The notes: generated by a model from the sequence alone, not told the origin. A stretch of 34,765 nucleotides of DNA from an uncultured Lachnoclostridium sp. (GCA_947178155.1 CAMWXG010000011.1:1-34765), one strand, 5' to 3'. Shown: positions 20,552 to 30,303, counted from the first letter of the stretch. Translations and numbers: made by a program.

Positions 20552-20580
20552 TTGCATCATTTTTAATATTGTGATAAACT
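20552..20580 (+). promoter_or_regulatory. Candidate promoter for rpmJ: TTGCAT-17-TAAACT
   Basis: TTGCAT 20552-20557, 17-bp spacer, TGaTAAACT. Confidence 0.4.
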
Positions 20581-20613
20581 ATCAAATGGACTTTATGAAA
20601 GGAGGTTATTGCT

Positions 20614-20727
20614 GTGAAAGTTAGATCTTCAGTAAAACCAATTTGCGAAAAATGTAAGGTCATCAAAAGAAAGGGCAGGATCAGAATAATCTGTGAAAAT
20701 CCAAGACACAAACAGAGACAGGGCTAA
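20614..20727 (+). CDS. rpmJ: 50S ribosomal protein L36, zinc-binding form
   Basis: GTG start after [45 protein letters not shown] (37 aa, below the ORF track size limit). Confidence 0.97.
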   Translation: MKVRSSVKPICEKCKVIKRKGRIRIICENPRHKQRQG

Positions 20728-20739
20728 TTAGAAACGGAA

Positions 20740-20766
20740 GCCAAAGCGAATAACTTTGGTTTTTCT
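20740..20766 (+). terminator. Intrinsic terminator after rpmJ
   Basis: ccaaagcgaataactttggtttttct. Confidence 0.75.
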
Positions 20767-20789
20767 GTTATTATAATAAATCTTGCTTT

Positions 20790-21130
20790 CTGTGCGTTAT
20801 GATGCATAACTGCGTCATGATATTGTAGATGGAGTGATTAACCATTTCAGCGGCAGATGTGTCTTTTCATCTAAAGCTGGTCCTATCAACGGCAGATTGA
20901 TGACTGCGGCGTAGTACCGACTGTCATTTCGCAGACAGTCTCTCTTTATGCACATGCCAATCCAGAGGAATATACTACTAAAGTGACATATTGGCGGCGT
21001 GTGAGTAGTGGAAAAATGTTCACCTACTCGATTAATTAGAACAAAGTCTATGCAGTAGGATTACAATTTAAAGCGGCTGGCAGTGATCTGTTTCACTGTA
21101 ATCAATTATTAACTATTAAAAAAGAAGATT
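20790..21130 (+). promoter_or_regulatory. Long structured region/5' leader upstream of rpsM
   Basis: Serial hairpins: gttatg/cataac, cagc..agatg/catct..gctg, atcaa/ttgat, gactgtc/gacagtc (20919-20940), gagtag/ctactc (~21003-21029), cagtga/tcactg (21081-21098). Confidence 0.55.
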
Positions 21131-21150
21131 AATGGAGGTGTAAAGTACAC

Positions 21151-21519
21151 ATGGCACGTATTAGTGGTGTAGATTTACCAAGAGAGAAACGTGTTGAGAT
21201 AGGTCTTACCTATATATATGGAATAGGAAGGGCAAGCTCAAACCGTATTTTAGCAGAAGCTAAAGTCAATCCTGACACACGTGTAAAAGACCTTACGGAT
21301 GATGAGGTTTCCCGTATTCGTGATGTTATTGATGCTTCACAGACAGTAGAAGGTGATTTACGCAGGGAGATTGCGTTAAATATTAAGAGACTTCAGGAAA
21401 TAGGCTGTTATAGAGGTATACGTCATAGGAAAGGGCTTCCGGTAAGAGGTCAGAAGACTAAGACAAATGCAAGAACCCGTAAAGGGCCAAAGCGTACTGT
21501 CGCAAATAAGAAGAAATAA
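21151..21519 (+). CDS. rpsM: 30S ribosomal protein S13
   Basis: [34 protein letters not shown]. Confidence 0.98.
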   Translation: MARISGVDLPREKRVEIGLTYIYGIGRASSNRILAEAKVNPDTRVKDLTDDEVSRIRDVIDASQTVEGDLRREIALNIKRLQEIGCYRGIRHRKGLPVRGQKTKTNARTRKGPKRTVANKKK

Positions 21520-21553
21520 TAAGTATGTACAAATCTAATAGGAGGGTTTGACA

Positions 21554-21949
21554 ATGGCTAAACAGGTAACAAAAAAGGCAGGTAAGAAGCGTGTCAAGAA
21601 AAACGTCGGACATGGACAGGCACACATTCAGTCTTCCTTCAATAATACAATCGTTACACTTACAGATGCTGAGGGAAATGCAATTTCATGGGCTAGTGCA
21701 GGTGGATTAGGTTTTAGAGGTTCAAAGAAGTCTACTCCATATGCAGCGCAGATGGCAGCAGAAACAGCAGCAAAGGCAGCATTACCACATGGATTGACTT
21801 CCGTAGATGTTATGGTTAAGGGACCTGGTTCAGGACGTGAAGCAGCAATCCGAGCATTACAGGCATGTGGAATTGATGTTACAAGCATCAGAGATGTGAC
21901 ACCTGTACCACACAATGGCTGCAGACCGCCAAAGCGTCGTAGGGTATAA
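21554..21949 (+). CDS. rpsK: 30S ribosomal protein S11
   Basis: [48 protein letters not shown]. Confidence 0.98.
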   Translation: MAKQVTKKAGKKRVKKNVGHGQAHIQSSFNNTIVTLTDAEGNAISWASAGGLGFRGSKKSTPYAAQMAAETAAKAALPHGLTSVDVMVKGPGSGREAAIRALQACGIDVTSIRDVTPVPHNGCRPPKRRRV

Positions 21950-22007
21950 TTATTTACAGAGACATGAAAATAGAGGATTGTGTATTAATATTAGGAGGAA
22001 ATATAAA

Positions 22008-22601
22008 ATGGCAAGAGATATGACGCCAGTACTCAAAAGATGCAGAAGTCTTGGCATTGATCCTACATTTATGGGACTTGATAAAAAATCAAATAGAAAT
22101 GCAAGAGCGGGCAGAAAGCAGAGTGAGTACGGTCTTCAGTTAAAAGAAAAGCAGAAGGCAAAGTTTATCTATGGAGTTTTAGAGAAACCATTTAGAAATA
22201 ATTTTGCAAGGGCACAGAAGTTAAAGTATGGTACAACAGGTGAGAACCTTATGATTATACTTGAGCTTCGTCTTGATAATGTACTTTTCAGAATGGGATA
22301 TGGACGTACAAGAAAGGAAGCAAGACAGATTGTTGACCATAAGCATGTACTTGTAAATGGAAAGTGTGTAAATATTCCTTCATATGAGGTTAAGCCAGGT
22401 GACATTATAGAAATTAAAGAGAAATTTAAAAGTGCACAAAGGTACAAAGATATTCTTGAAGTTACAGATGGAAGAATAGTTCCAGAATGGCTTGAAGTTG
22501 ATCATGAAAAACTTTCTGGTGTTGTTAAAGAAATCCCAACAAGAGAACAGATAGATGTTCCTGTTAATGAAGTGCTTATCGTCGAGTTATATTCTAAGTA
22601 A
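22008..22601 (+). CDS. rpsD: 30S ribosomal protein S4
   Basis: MARDMTPVLKRCRSLGIDPTFMGLDKKSNRNA; start 22008 after TTAGGAGG rather than 21915 (extension overlaps rpsK). Confidence 0.97.
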   Translation: MARDMTPVLKRCRSLGIDPTFMGLDKKSNRNARAGRKQSEYGLQLKEKQKAKFIYGVLEKPFRNNFARAQKLKYGTTGENLMIILELRLDNVLFRMGYGRTRKEARQIVDHKHVLVNGKCVNIPSYEVKPGDIIEIKEKFKSAQRYKDILEVTDGRIVPEWLEVDHEKLSGVVKEIPTREQIDVPVNEVLIVELYSK

Positions 22602-22650
22602 TATTAACCTGTGAGTATGTAAGCATAACACCCAAAAGGAGGTACTTGGA

Positions 22651-23613
22651 GTGCTTGATTTTAAAGAACCAAATATTGAGATTGCAGAAATTTCAGAAGA
22701 TAAAAGATATGGACGTTTTGTTGTCGAACCTCTTGAAAGAGGCTATGGTACGACTTTGGGTAATTCCCTGAGAAGAATTATGCTTTCATCATTACCGGGT
22801 ACGGCTGTCAGTCACATAAAGATTGATGGTGTAGTTCATGAGTTTGCAGCAATTCCGGGTGTCAAGGAAGATGTTACTGAGATTATTATGAATATCAAAA
22901 GTTTGGCTATTAAGAATAACAGCGAATTTGACGAAGTAAAGACTGCTTATATAGAAGCTTCTGGTGAGGGAGTAGTTACAGCAGCAGATATTCAGGTGGA
23001 CTCAGATATTGAGATTATGAATCCGGAACAGGTTATTGCTACATTAAGTGGTGGATCTGATTGTAAGCTGTATATTGAGATGACAATTGTTAATAATCGT
23101 GGTTATGTAAGTTCTGAAAAAAATAAGAGAGAAGACTTACCTATTAATGTAATTGCAATTGATTCAATCTTTACACCGGTAGAGAGGGTGAACATCAAGA
23201 TTGAAAATACTCGTGTTGGTCAGATTACTGATTATGATAAGTTGACATTGGATGTATATACAAATGGTACAATAGAGCCAAGTGATGCAGTAAGTCTTGC
23301 TGCAAAGGTTTTAAGCGACCATTTAAAATCCTTTATTAATCTTTCAGATAAGACTTCCAGCATACCTGTAATGGCTGAAAAGGAAGAAAGTGATAAGGAC
23401 AAAGTTCTTGAAATGAATATTGATGAGCTTGAGCTTTCAGTAAGGTCTTATAACTGTCTTAAGAGAGCAGGCATCAATACTGTTGAAGAACTTTGCAATC
23501 GTACATCTGAAGATATGATGAAGGTAAGAAACTTAGGACGCAAGTCTTTAGAAGAAGTTTTGGCTAAGTTAAAGGAATTAGGACTTTCGCTTAACTTAGG
23601 TGACGATAATTAG
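22651..23613 (+). CDS. rpoA: DNA-directed RNA polymerase alpha subunit
   Basis: [32 protein letters not shown]...[26 protein letters not shown] start. Confidence 0.98.
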   Translation: MLDFKEPNIEIAEISEDKRYGRFVVEPLERGYGTTLGNSLRRIMLSSLPGTAVSHIKIDGVVHEFAAIPGVKEDVTEIIMNIKSLAIKNNSEFDEVKTAYIEASGEGVVTAADIQVDSDIEIMNPEQVIATLSGGSDCKLYIEMTIVNNRGYVSSEKNKREDLPINVIAIDSIFTPVERVNIKIENTRVGQITDYDKLTLDVYTNGTIEPSDAVSLAAKVLSDHLKSFINLSDKTSSIPVMAEKEESDKDKVLEMNIDELELSVRSYNCLKRAGINTVEELCNRTSEDMMKVRNLGRKSLEEVLAKLKELGLSLNLGDDN

Positions 23614-23624
23614 GAGGTAAGCAG

Positions 23625-24167
23625 ATGGCAGGCTATAGAAAACTTGGAAGGACTTCCAGCCAGAGGAAAGCATTGCTTCGCAATCAGGTTACAGACTTGC
23701 TTTATTATGGCAAGATTATTACAACTGAGGCGAAAGCAAAGGAAATCCGCAGAATTGCAGAAAAAATTATTGCTATGGGTATTAGAGAGTGCAATAATTA
23801 TGATATGGTTACAGTAACTGCTAAGGTTGCACGTAAAGATGCAGATGGTAAGAGAGTTAAAGAAGTTAAAGATGGCAAGAAGGTTACAATATATGATGAA
23901 GTAGAAAAAGAGATTAAGAAAGACCAGCCTTCAAGACTTCATGCAAGAAGACAGATGCAGAAAACTCTCTATAAGGTAAAAGTAGTTCCGAAGGAAGTTA
24001 GCGGGCGCAAGAGAAATACTAAGACGGTAGATGTAGCTGCAAAAGTTTTAGACGAGTTAGGACCAAAGTATGCTGAGCGCAATGGCAACGGTGGTTATAC
24101 ACGTATTGTTAAGATTGGACAGCGTAAGGGTGATGCTGCAATGCAGGTACTTATTGAATTAGTATAA
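23625..24167 (+). CDS. rplQ: 50S ribosomal protein L17
   Basis: MAGYRKLGRTSSQRKALLRNQVTDLLYYGKIITTEAKAKEIR...GGYTRIVKIGQRKGDAA; carries a central insertion. Confidence 0.97.
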   Translation: MAGYRKLGRTSSQRKALLRNQVTDLLYYGKIITTEAKAKEIRRIAEKIIAMGIRECNNYDMVTVTAKVARKDADGKRVKEVKDGKKVTIYDEVEKEIKKDQPSRLHARRQMQKTLYKVKVVPKEVSGRKRNTKTVDVAAKVLDELGPKYAERNGNGGYTRIVKIGQRKGDAAMQVLIELV

Positions 24168-24196
24168 TTGTGTAACTAAGTTTTTTGACAACATTT

Positions 24197-24226
24197 AGGC
24201 TATCACATTTTTTGTGGTAGCCTTTA
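24197..24226 (+). terminator. Intrinsic terminator after rplQ
   Basis: aggctatcacattttttgtggtagcctttat. Confidence 0.7.
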
Positions 24227-24248
24227 TGTATTAATATGAGGGATTAGT

Positions 24249-25109
24249 ATGAAACCATTTATAATAGCGAAGGATTTAGTGCATGAGTATTCAAGGCGTG
24301 ATGAAGATGGAAATGTTACTGATATTAAGAGGGCTCTGGATGGTATTGATATGGAAGTTTCTGCAGGAGATTTTATTGCAGTGCTGGGTGCAAATGGTTC
24401 AGGTAAATCTACATTTGCAAAGCATCTTAACGCTCTTCTCACTCCCACAGAGGGTACTCTTTTAGTAGATGGCATGGATACTTCTGACCACGATAATGAT
24501 TTGGATGTGCGATGTGTTGCGGGAATGGTTTTTCAGAATCCTGACAACCAGATTATTTCAAATGTAGTAGAAGAGGATGTTGGCTTTGGTCCTGAGAATA
24601 TGGGAGTTCCGACAGAAAAGATATGGGAACGCGTTGAGGAAAGTTTAAAGAATGTTGGAATGTACAAATATAGAAAGATGTCTCCGAATCATCTTTCAGG
24701 AGGTCAAAAACAGCGTGTAGCAATAGCAGGAGTAATGGCAATGAGACCAAAGTGTATAATACTTGATGAACCAACAGCTATGCTGGACCCCGTAGGACGA
24801 AGAGCAGTAATAGACACTGTGACAGAACTTAACAAGAAAGAGAACATTACAGTAATACTTATAACTCATTATATGGAAGAAGTTACAGGTGCAGATTATG
24901 TATTTGTAATGAATGATGGCAAAGTGAGTATGCAAGGGACACCAAGACAGATATTTGCAAGAAGTGAGGAACTTAAGGAATATAGGCTGACAATTCCTGA
25001 AGTGACAAAGATAGCATTGCATCTTAGGAAAATGGGCATAGAGCTTCCAAAGGATATATTAAATGAAGAAGAGCTTGTAAAGGCTTTGATAGAGCTTAAA
25101 AATTTTTGA
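24249..25109 (+). CDS. ecfA1: ECF transporter ATPase subunit A1
   Basis: Walker A GANGSGKST, signature LSGGQKQR, Walker B CIILDEPTAMLDP; conserved position after rplQ. Confidence 0.93.
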   Translation: MKPFIIAKDLVHEYSRRDEDGNVTDIKRALDGIDMEVSAGDFIAVLGANGSGKSTFAKHLNALLTPTEGTLLVDGMDTSDHDNDLDVRCVAGMVFQNPDNQIISNVVEEDVGFGPENMGVPTEKIWERVEESLKNVGMYKYRKMSPNHLSGGQKQRVAIAGVMAMRPKCIILDEPTAMLDPVGRRAVIDTVTELNKKENITVILITHYMEEVTGADYVFVMNDGKVSMQGTPRQIFARSEELKEYRLTIPEVTKIALHLRKMGIELPKDILNEEELVKALIELKNF

Positions 25110-25133
25110 CAAAAACAGCACAGGAGGATTATC

Positions 25134-25991
25134 ATGTCGATTATAATGCAGTTGGAAAATGTCAGTTATATATATGGTATTGGAAGCGGTCATGAGAAAC
25201 AGGCATTAAAAAATATTAATCTTAAGATAAATGCTGGAGAGTTTATAGGTCTTGTCGGACATACTGGTTCAGGTAAATCTACTCTTGCTCAACTTTTAAA
25301 TGGTCTTGAGCACGCTACAACAGGAGAAATATATTATGATGGAAGGAATATTTATGATAAAGATTATGATATGAAAAGTCTCCGTGGAAATGTAGGACTT
25401 GTTTTTCAATATCCAGAACATCAGCTGTTTGAAGCTACAGTTGAAGAAGATGTGCAGTTTGGACCACGTAATTTAGGACTGCCACTGCTTGAGGTAGAGC
25501 TGCGTTCGTATAATGCGCTAAAAATGGTTGGAATTAGTGATGATTTAATAGATGTTTCGCCCTTTGTACTATCAGGTGGGCAGAAAAGACGTGTAGCTAT
25601 AGCAGGAGTTCTTGCAATGCAGCCAAAGCTGCTTGTACTTGATGAGCCTATGGCAGGACTTGATCCAACAGGAAGAGAAGAAATATTGAATATTCTAAGG
25701 AATTTACGTGATAAGCAGAAAATAACTATAATACTTATATCACACAGTATGGAGGATATAGCTGAATATGCTGATAGAGTTATTGTTATGAATAAAGGTG
25801 AGGTAGTGCTTGAGGGTGAACCTAAAAAAATATTTCAATTTGAGGAAGAATTAGAAAAAATTGGTCTTGGAGTTCCACAATCTACAAAGGTTATACACAG
25901 GCTTAGAAAAATGGGAGCAGATATACCATATAGCTGTATAACAGCAGAGGAAAGTGCAGGAGCTATTTATAAATGGCTACAGCGTGTGTGA
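25134..25991 (+). CDS. ecfA2: ECF transporter ATPase subunit A2
   Basis: Walker A GHTGSGKST, LSGGQKRR, LLVLDEPMAGLDP. Confidence 0.93.
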   Translation: MSIIMQLENVSYIYGIGSGHEKQALKNINLKINAGEFIGLVGHTGSGKSTLAQLLNGLEHATTGEIYYDGRNIYDKDYDMKSLRGNVGLVFQYPEHQLFEATVEEDVQFGPRNLGLPLLEVELRSYNALKMVGISDDLIDVSPFVLSGGQKRRVAIAGVLAMQPKLLVLDEPMAGLDPTGREEILNILRNLRDKQKITIILISHSMEDIAEYADRVIVMNKGEVVLEGEPKKIFQFEEELEKIGLGVPQSTKVIHRLRKMGADIPYSCITAEESAGAIYKWLQRV

Positions 25992-26147
25992 AAATTAATT
26001 ATTACAATCATTAATAAATTATGGACAAGTTTCTTAACAGAAGTTTTTCTTTTAAATGAGTGAGTATGGGATTGATACATTGATAGATACTATTAAAGGA
26101 TTTCTATGTTTATAGTAGTGTTATCATTGATAGAATTGGAGATTAAT

Positions 26148-26957
26148 ATGATACGTGACATAACAATAGGACAGTATTATCAAACAGAATCCGTTATACA
26201 CAAATTGGATTCCAGAGTAAAAATAATTGCAACCCTCGTTTATATTATTTCGCTTTTTTGTTTTAATAATTTTAGTGGGTACATATTGGCTGCATTGTTT
26301 TTTTTATGCATTGTAAAGCTTTCAAAAGTGCCATTTAAATTTATTGTAAAAGGGCTTAAACCAATTATGTTTATGCTGATATTTACTGCGGCACTAAATC
26401 TTTTGTGGACGCCGGGAGAGCATATACTATTTGAAGCAGGAGTCATTGTAATTACTCTTGAAGGAATTAAAAAGATGGCATTTATGGCACTGAGGCTTAT
26501 ATTCCTTATAATAGGTTCATCTCTTATGACACTTACCACAACACCTAATCAGCTTACTGATGCAATAGAGCATCTTTTAAGACTATTAAACTATATAAAA
26601 GTACCTGTACATGAAGTAGCAATGATGATGTCAATAGCACTTCGTTTTATTCCTATTCTGATAGAAGAGACAGATAAAATAATGAAAGCACAGCTTGCCA
26701 GGGGTGCAGATTTTGAATCAGGAAATATAATTCACAGAATAAAGAGTATGATACCAATATTAATACCGCTTTTTGTATCAGCTGCAAGACGTGCAAATGA
26801 TCTTGCACTTGCAATGGATTCAAGATGTTATCATGGAGGCAGGGGAAGGACTAAAATGAAACCGCTTAAGTACAAATCATGTGATTTTATTGCTTATTTT
26901 ATACTTTTATGTTATATAGTACTTTTAATAATTATAAGAAAGTTTGTGCCATTTTAA
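26148..26957 (+). CDS. ecfT: ECF transporter transmembrane subunit
   Basis: MIRDITIGQYYQTESVIHKLDSRVKIIATLVYI...LARGADFESGN; ATG 26148 has GGAG upstream. Confidence 0.92.
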   Translation: MIRDITIGQYYQTESVIHKLDSRVKIIATLVYIISLFCFNNFSGYILAALFFLCIVKLSKVPFKFIVKGLKPIMFMLIFTAALNLLWTPGEHILFEAGVIVITLEGIKKMAFMALRLIFLIIGSSLMTLTTTPNQLTDAIEHLLRLLNYIKVPVHEVAMMMSIALRFIPILIEETDKIMKAQLARGADFESGNIIHRIKSMIPILIPLFVSAARRANDLALAMDSRCYHGGRGRTKMKPLKYKSCDFIAYFILLCYIVLLIIIRKFVPF

Positions 26958-26988
26958 TAGAATTATTTATGAAGGAGACCAGTATTAA

Positions 26989-27723
26989 TTGAAAAGAATT
27001 AAGTTGATAGTTGCATATGATGGAACAAATTATCATGGATGGCAGGTTCAGTTAGGCAAGGCTACAATAGAAGGAGAGCTAAATAAAGCAATTTCATCAC
27101 TGACTAAAGAGGATATAAAAGTTATAGGGGCAAGCCGTACTGATGCAGGAGTGCATGCACTTGGCAATGTAGCAGTATTTGACACAGAGTCACAAATACC
27201 TGCTGAGAAGTTTTCATACGCACTTAATCAAAGGCTTCCAAAAGATATAGTTATACAAAAATCAGATGAAGTATCATTGAATTTTCATCCACGTCATTGT
27301 AACTGCAGTAAAACATATGAGTATACTATATTAAACAGAACATTTCCTTTGCCAGAGTATCGCAATACTGCATATTTTTATTATGGAAAGCTTGATATAG
27401 AAAAAATGAGGACTGCAGGAAGAGCATTTGTTGGAGAACACGATTTTAAAGGTTTTTGTTCAGCAGGTGCACAAGTGCAGACAACCATTAGAATTATTTA
27501 CAGCCTTGAAGTTATAAAAGAAGGTGAACTCATAAAAATTAGAGTTAATGGAAATGGCTTTCTTTATAATATGGTGAGGATAATTGCAGGAACGCTTATA
27601 GAAGTTGGCAGGGACAGAATTGCGCCAGATGATATAGCAGGGATAATATCCTCATGTGATCGGTCTAAGGCAGGGGCTACAGCTCCGGCGGAAGGGTTAA
27701 AACTTATGGTAATTGAGTATTGA
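26989..27723 (+). CDS. truA: tRNA pseudouridine(38-40) synthase
   Basis: KRIKLIVAYDGTNYHGWQVQ...GASRTDAGVHALGNVAVFD; TTG start after GAAGGAG. Confidence 0.97.
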   Translation: MKRIKLIVAYDGTNYHGWQVQLGKATIEGELNKAISSLTKEDIKVIGASRTDAGVHALGNVAVFDTESQIPAEKFSYALNQRLPKDIVIQKSDEVSLNFHPRHCNCSKTYEYTILNRTFPLPEYRNTAYFYYGKLDIEKMRTAGRAFVGEHDFKGFCSAGAQVQTTIRIIYSLEVIKEGELIKIRVNGNGFLYNMVRIIAGTLIEVGRDRIAPDDIAGIISSCDRSKAGATAPAEGLKLMVIEY

Positions 27724-27748
27724 CATTAATGTACTTTGATGGTAATAT
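27720..27748 (+). promoter_or_regulatory. Promoter for tRNA-Leu(UAG): TTGACA-17-TAATAT
   Basis: TTGACA 27720-27725 overlaps the truA stop; TAATAT 27743-27748; same hexamers as the second tRNA-Leu promoter. Confidence 0.8.
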
Positions 27749-27785
27749 TATACAGGTCGTGTTTAAGTAATCGACTATTAAGAAT

Positions 27786-27868
27786 GCGGAATTGTCGGAA
27801 TTGGCAGACGAGCGAGATTTAGGTTCTCGTGCCCTAGCGGCGTGTGGGTTCAAGTCCCACATTCCGCA
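27786..27868 (+). tRNA. tRNA-Leu (anticodon UAG)
   Basis: GCGGAAT...ATTCCGC acceptor, CGAGA-TTTAGGT-TCTCG anticodon arm, long variable arm, GTGGG-TTCAAGT-CCCAC T-arm. Confidence 0.95.
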
Positions 27869-27900
27869 TTTTATTTTTTAATAGAATTTTCAAACACGCT

Positions 27901-28353
27901 CTAAAGAATTCCACAGGGAATTGTATATTGTTTATATTTTGCAATTAGCTTATCCAGCCAGTTATCATTATAGTTAACTAAACTTCCAACATAAATCATA
28001 TCAATATCTTTGGCGATATTTTCTGCCAGTTTTTCATTTTTACAAAGTTCGCAGACATTATCATATATGATATTTTTGTAGAAATCTTTACTGTAATATA
28101 AATCTTGTATTTTGCAGTCTGTATTGTCTGATGTTTTATTAAGTTGACTTTTATTAATTTTAATATTTTCTACTTGCTTCTTTACCTTTGTCTCAATTTC
28201 GTTTTTAATACGATTCCATTCAGATTCAAATTCCTGAAAATTTCGTTTTTTAAGTACTTCATAAATATTTAGATTATCAAATATTTCTTTACGGCAGATA
28301 CAATTTCTAAGCCGGTACCAAAGTCCGGCAGAAGTTGTTATTATATTACAAAG
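27901..28353 (-). pseudogene. Start-less open frame, probable 3' remnant of a truncated gene of unknown function
   Basis: Open minus-strand frame of 150 codons plus stop between in-frame TAG (28354-28356) and TAG (27901-27903), with no ATG/GTG/TTG in its first ~120 codons; reads LCNIITTSAGLWYRLRNCICRKEIFDNLNIYEVLKKRNFQEFESEWNRIKNEIE...IDMIYVGSLVNYNDNWLDKLIAKYKQYTIPCGIL*. Confidence 0.6.
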
Positions 28354-28374
28354 CTATTATTATGCTGTAAAGTA

Positions 28375-29478
28375 TTATTGGATTACAAGATTTGCACATG
28401 ATACATCATCTGCAAGATTATATAATTGTCCTGTTGTCAGGCTTACCACAGTAGGCCTTAAAGCACAGCCTTTATTGTTTTTGACTACTCGCGCCTGTTC
28501 TCCATTGCTTAGTGTAACATTTGTATCCACAGGATATAGTATTACGGTTTCCAAAAAGCTTTTCATTGCATCTATGTCAAGCTCAGCAGTCATTGATATA
28601 ATGATTTCTATTGCAGTTCTCTGTGAAAGTCCCTTTTTATAAGGACGCTCTGTGACAAGTGCATCATATACATCAGCAACTGATAATATTTTTGCAAAAT
28701 TGGATATTTTATCAGAAGATACACCAAGAGGATAGCCTTTTCCGTTCATTTTTTCATGGTGTTGCAATACTGCAAGTGCAATGGATTTGGAGAAATTTTC
28801 TTTTTCTTTTAAGATTTCATATCCAAATACAGTATGTTTTTTCATAACTTCAAATTCTGCATCGTCTAATTTGGCAGGTTTATTTAGTATTTCCAAAGGA
28901 ACTTTTGACTTGCCTATATCATGTAGCAGGCCGGCAATGCCTATACTATATATATCATCAGGGCTATATTCCATATTTTTAGCTATAATCATTGATATCG
29001 TGGCAACATCCACACTGTGCTTAAATGTATACTCATCACTCGTTTTTAGTGCACTGATGTCCACTGCAATAGCTGAATTGTCATTAATTGCTTTCATCAA
29101 ATCATTAGTTATGCTGGTTGTAGTGTTTGCAAAATGACCAGTGTCAGTATTATTGTATAAATATTGTATACCTGTGGAAACTCTTTGTTTGACACTTTCA
29201 GTAAGCATAACTTTTGAAGGGTCTTCTTTTCTCTCCTTGTCAATGGTTTTTTGAATTTTTGGTGGAAGAGGCGGCTCTTTCTTTTCAGGAATAATATCCT
29301 CCTCACCTTCACTTACATATATACCTGCAATTCCAAGTTTTTGAAGCTCCTTAATCATATATTGGTCAAGATATGTACCCCTTGCTATAAGTGTACGATC
29401 AAGTCTGTCTTTTATGTGCTGGTCGATTCGCATACCTTCCTCAAGTGAGCGTGTTCTAACAAAATAGCGTTTTATCAA
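28375..29478 (-). CDS. HD-GYP domain protein (putative cyclic-di-nucleotide phosphodiesterase)
   Basis: LLHDIGKSKVPLEIL...LQHHEKMNGKGYPLG...ADVYDALVTERPYKK. Confidence 0.92.
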   Translation of the reverse strand: MIKRYFVRTRSLEEGMRIDQHIKDRLDRTLIARGTYLDQYMIKELQKLGIAGIYVSEGEEDIIPEKKEPPLPPKIQKTIDKERKEDPSKVMLTESVKQRVSTGIQYLYNNTDTGHFANTTTSITNDLMKAINDNSAIAVDISALKTSDEYTFKHSVDVATISMIIAKNMEYSPDDIYSIGIAGLLHDIGKSKVPLEILNKPAKLDDAEFEVMKKHTVFGYEILKEKENFSKSIALAVLQHHEKMNGKGYPLGVSSDKISNFAKILSVADVYDALVTERPYKKGLSQRTAIEIIISMTAELDIDAMKSFLETVILYPVDTNVTLSNGEQARVVKNNKGCALRPTVVSLTTGQLYNLADDVSCANLVIQ

Positions 29479-29614
29479 AGTAATACCTCTTCTTTCTAAT
29501 ATGTATTAAATTTACAAGTTCAGTTTATGATAAAGCTGAATTATAGTATATGTATAATGATTATTACTATCCTATAATATTATCTCTCGTTTTACATTTA
29601 AAAGCAAGCTAAAT

Positions 29615-29643
29615 TTGATAAACATTGAATGTTTTGATATAAT
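29615..29643 (+). promoter_or_regulatory. Promoter TTGATA-17-TATAAT upstream of the SprT-like gene
   Basis: TTGATA 29615-29620, TGaTATAAT with -10 at 29638-29643. Confidence 0.7.
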
Positions 29644-29646
29644 GTG

Positions 29647-29718
29647 GTTACTTTTCACACTCACGCCAAATTCGAGGATTTTTGCAGCGCCCTTTTGTAT
29701 GATTTTGGCATATGTTTT
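29647..29718. repeat. Partial copy C of the dispersed MITE-like repeat (reverse orientation relative to copy A)
   Basis: gttacttttcacactcacgccaaattcgaggatttttg matches the reverse complement of the copy A right end with one mismatch, then gcagcgcccttttgtatgatttt matches a more internal part. Confidence 0.8.
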
Positions 29719-29742
29719 GATTACATAAAATGGAGGTTTAAT

Positions 29743-30303
29743 GTGCAGGACAGTTTTAGGATAATAACAGCGGGAAATGTTGACAGAATACGTTTTAAGA
29801 AGATAATTATGTCAGCAGAACAAAAGTTAGACGAGCTTGGAATAGAATATGGAAATATAGTTTTATGGGAGGTAAATACAAGAGCAAGAAAGCGATATGG
29901 GCAGTGCAGAATTATAAGAAGCGGCTGTTATTCTATTGATATATCAGAAACTATATTTGAAGCAGATGACAATGCTGTTGAAGAAGTAGTGATGCATGAG
30001 CTTATTCATTCATGTAAGGGTTGTATGAATCATGGAGCCCTATGGAAAAAGTATGCACATATGCTTAATGAAAGGTATGGTTGCAATATTACTACAACTG
30101 GTTCTGATGAAAAATATGGAATTAAAAATAGTGAGACAAATAGCAACTGTGATTATAAATATTTATATAGATGCTGCGGTTGTGGCAGGTTTATAGGATA
30201 CCATAAAAAGGGAAAGGTAGTAAAAATACTTTCAGGAGAGCTTAAAGGATATGTTTCATGTAAATGTGGCAGCAGGAAATTTGTGGTGCATAAATGGTCA
30301 TAA
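29743..30303 (+). CDS. SprT-like zinc metallopeptidase with C-terminal zinc-ribbon-like Cys pairs
   Basis: HELIHSCKGCMNHGALWKKYAHMLN (HExxH) and CCGCGRF...SCKCGSRKF; GTG 29743 follows GGAGG and avoids translating repeat copy C. Confidence 0.85.
   Translation: MQDSFRIITAGNVDRIRFKKIIMSAEQKLDELGIEYGNIVLWEVNTRARKRYGQCRIIRSGCYSIDISETIFEADDNAVEEVVMHELIHSCKGCMNHGALWKKYAHMLNERYGCNITTTGSDEKYGIKNSETNSNCDYKYLYRCCGCGRFIGYHKKGKVVKILSGELKGYVSCKCGSRKFVVHKWS

Noticed and set aside
20772-20811. Possible rpsM-operon promoter (TATAAT at 20772 or TTGCTT...CATAAC)
   Set aside because: Neither has both hexamers at good spacing; left as unresolved
23625-24167. Insertion in L17 (KRVKEVKDGKKVTIYDEVEKEIKKDQ) as a novelty
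   Set aside because: Central insertions in L17 are, to my knowledge, common in this clostridial lineage
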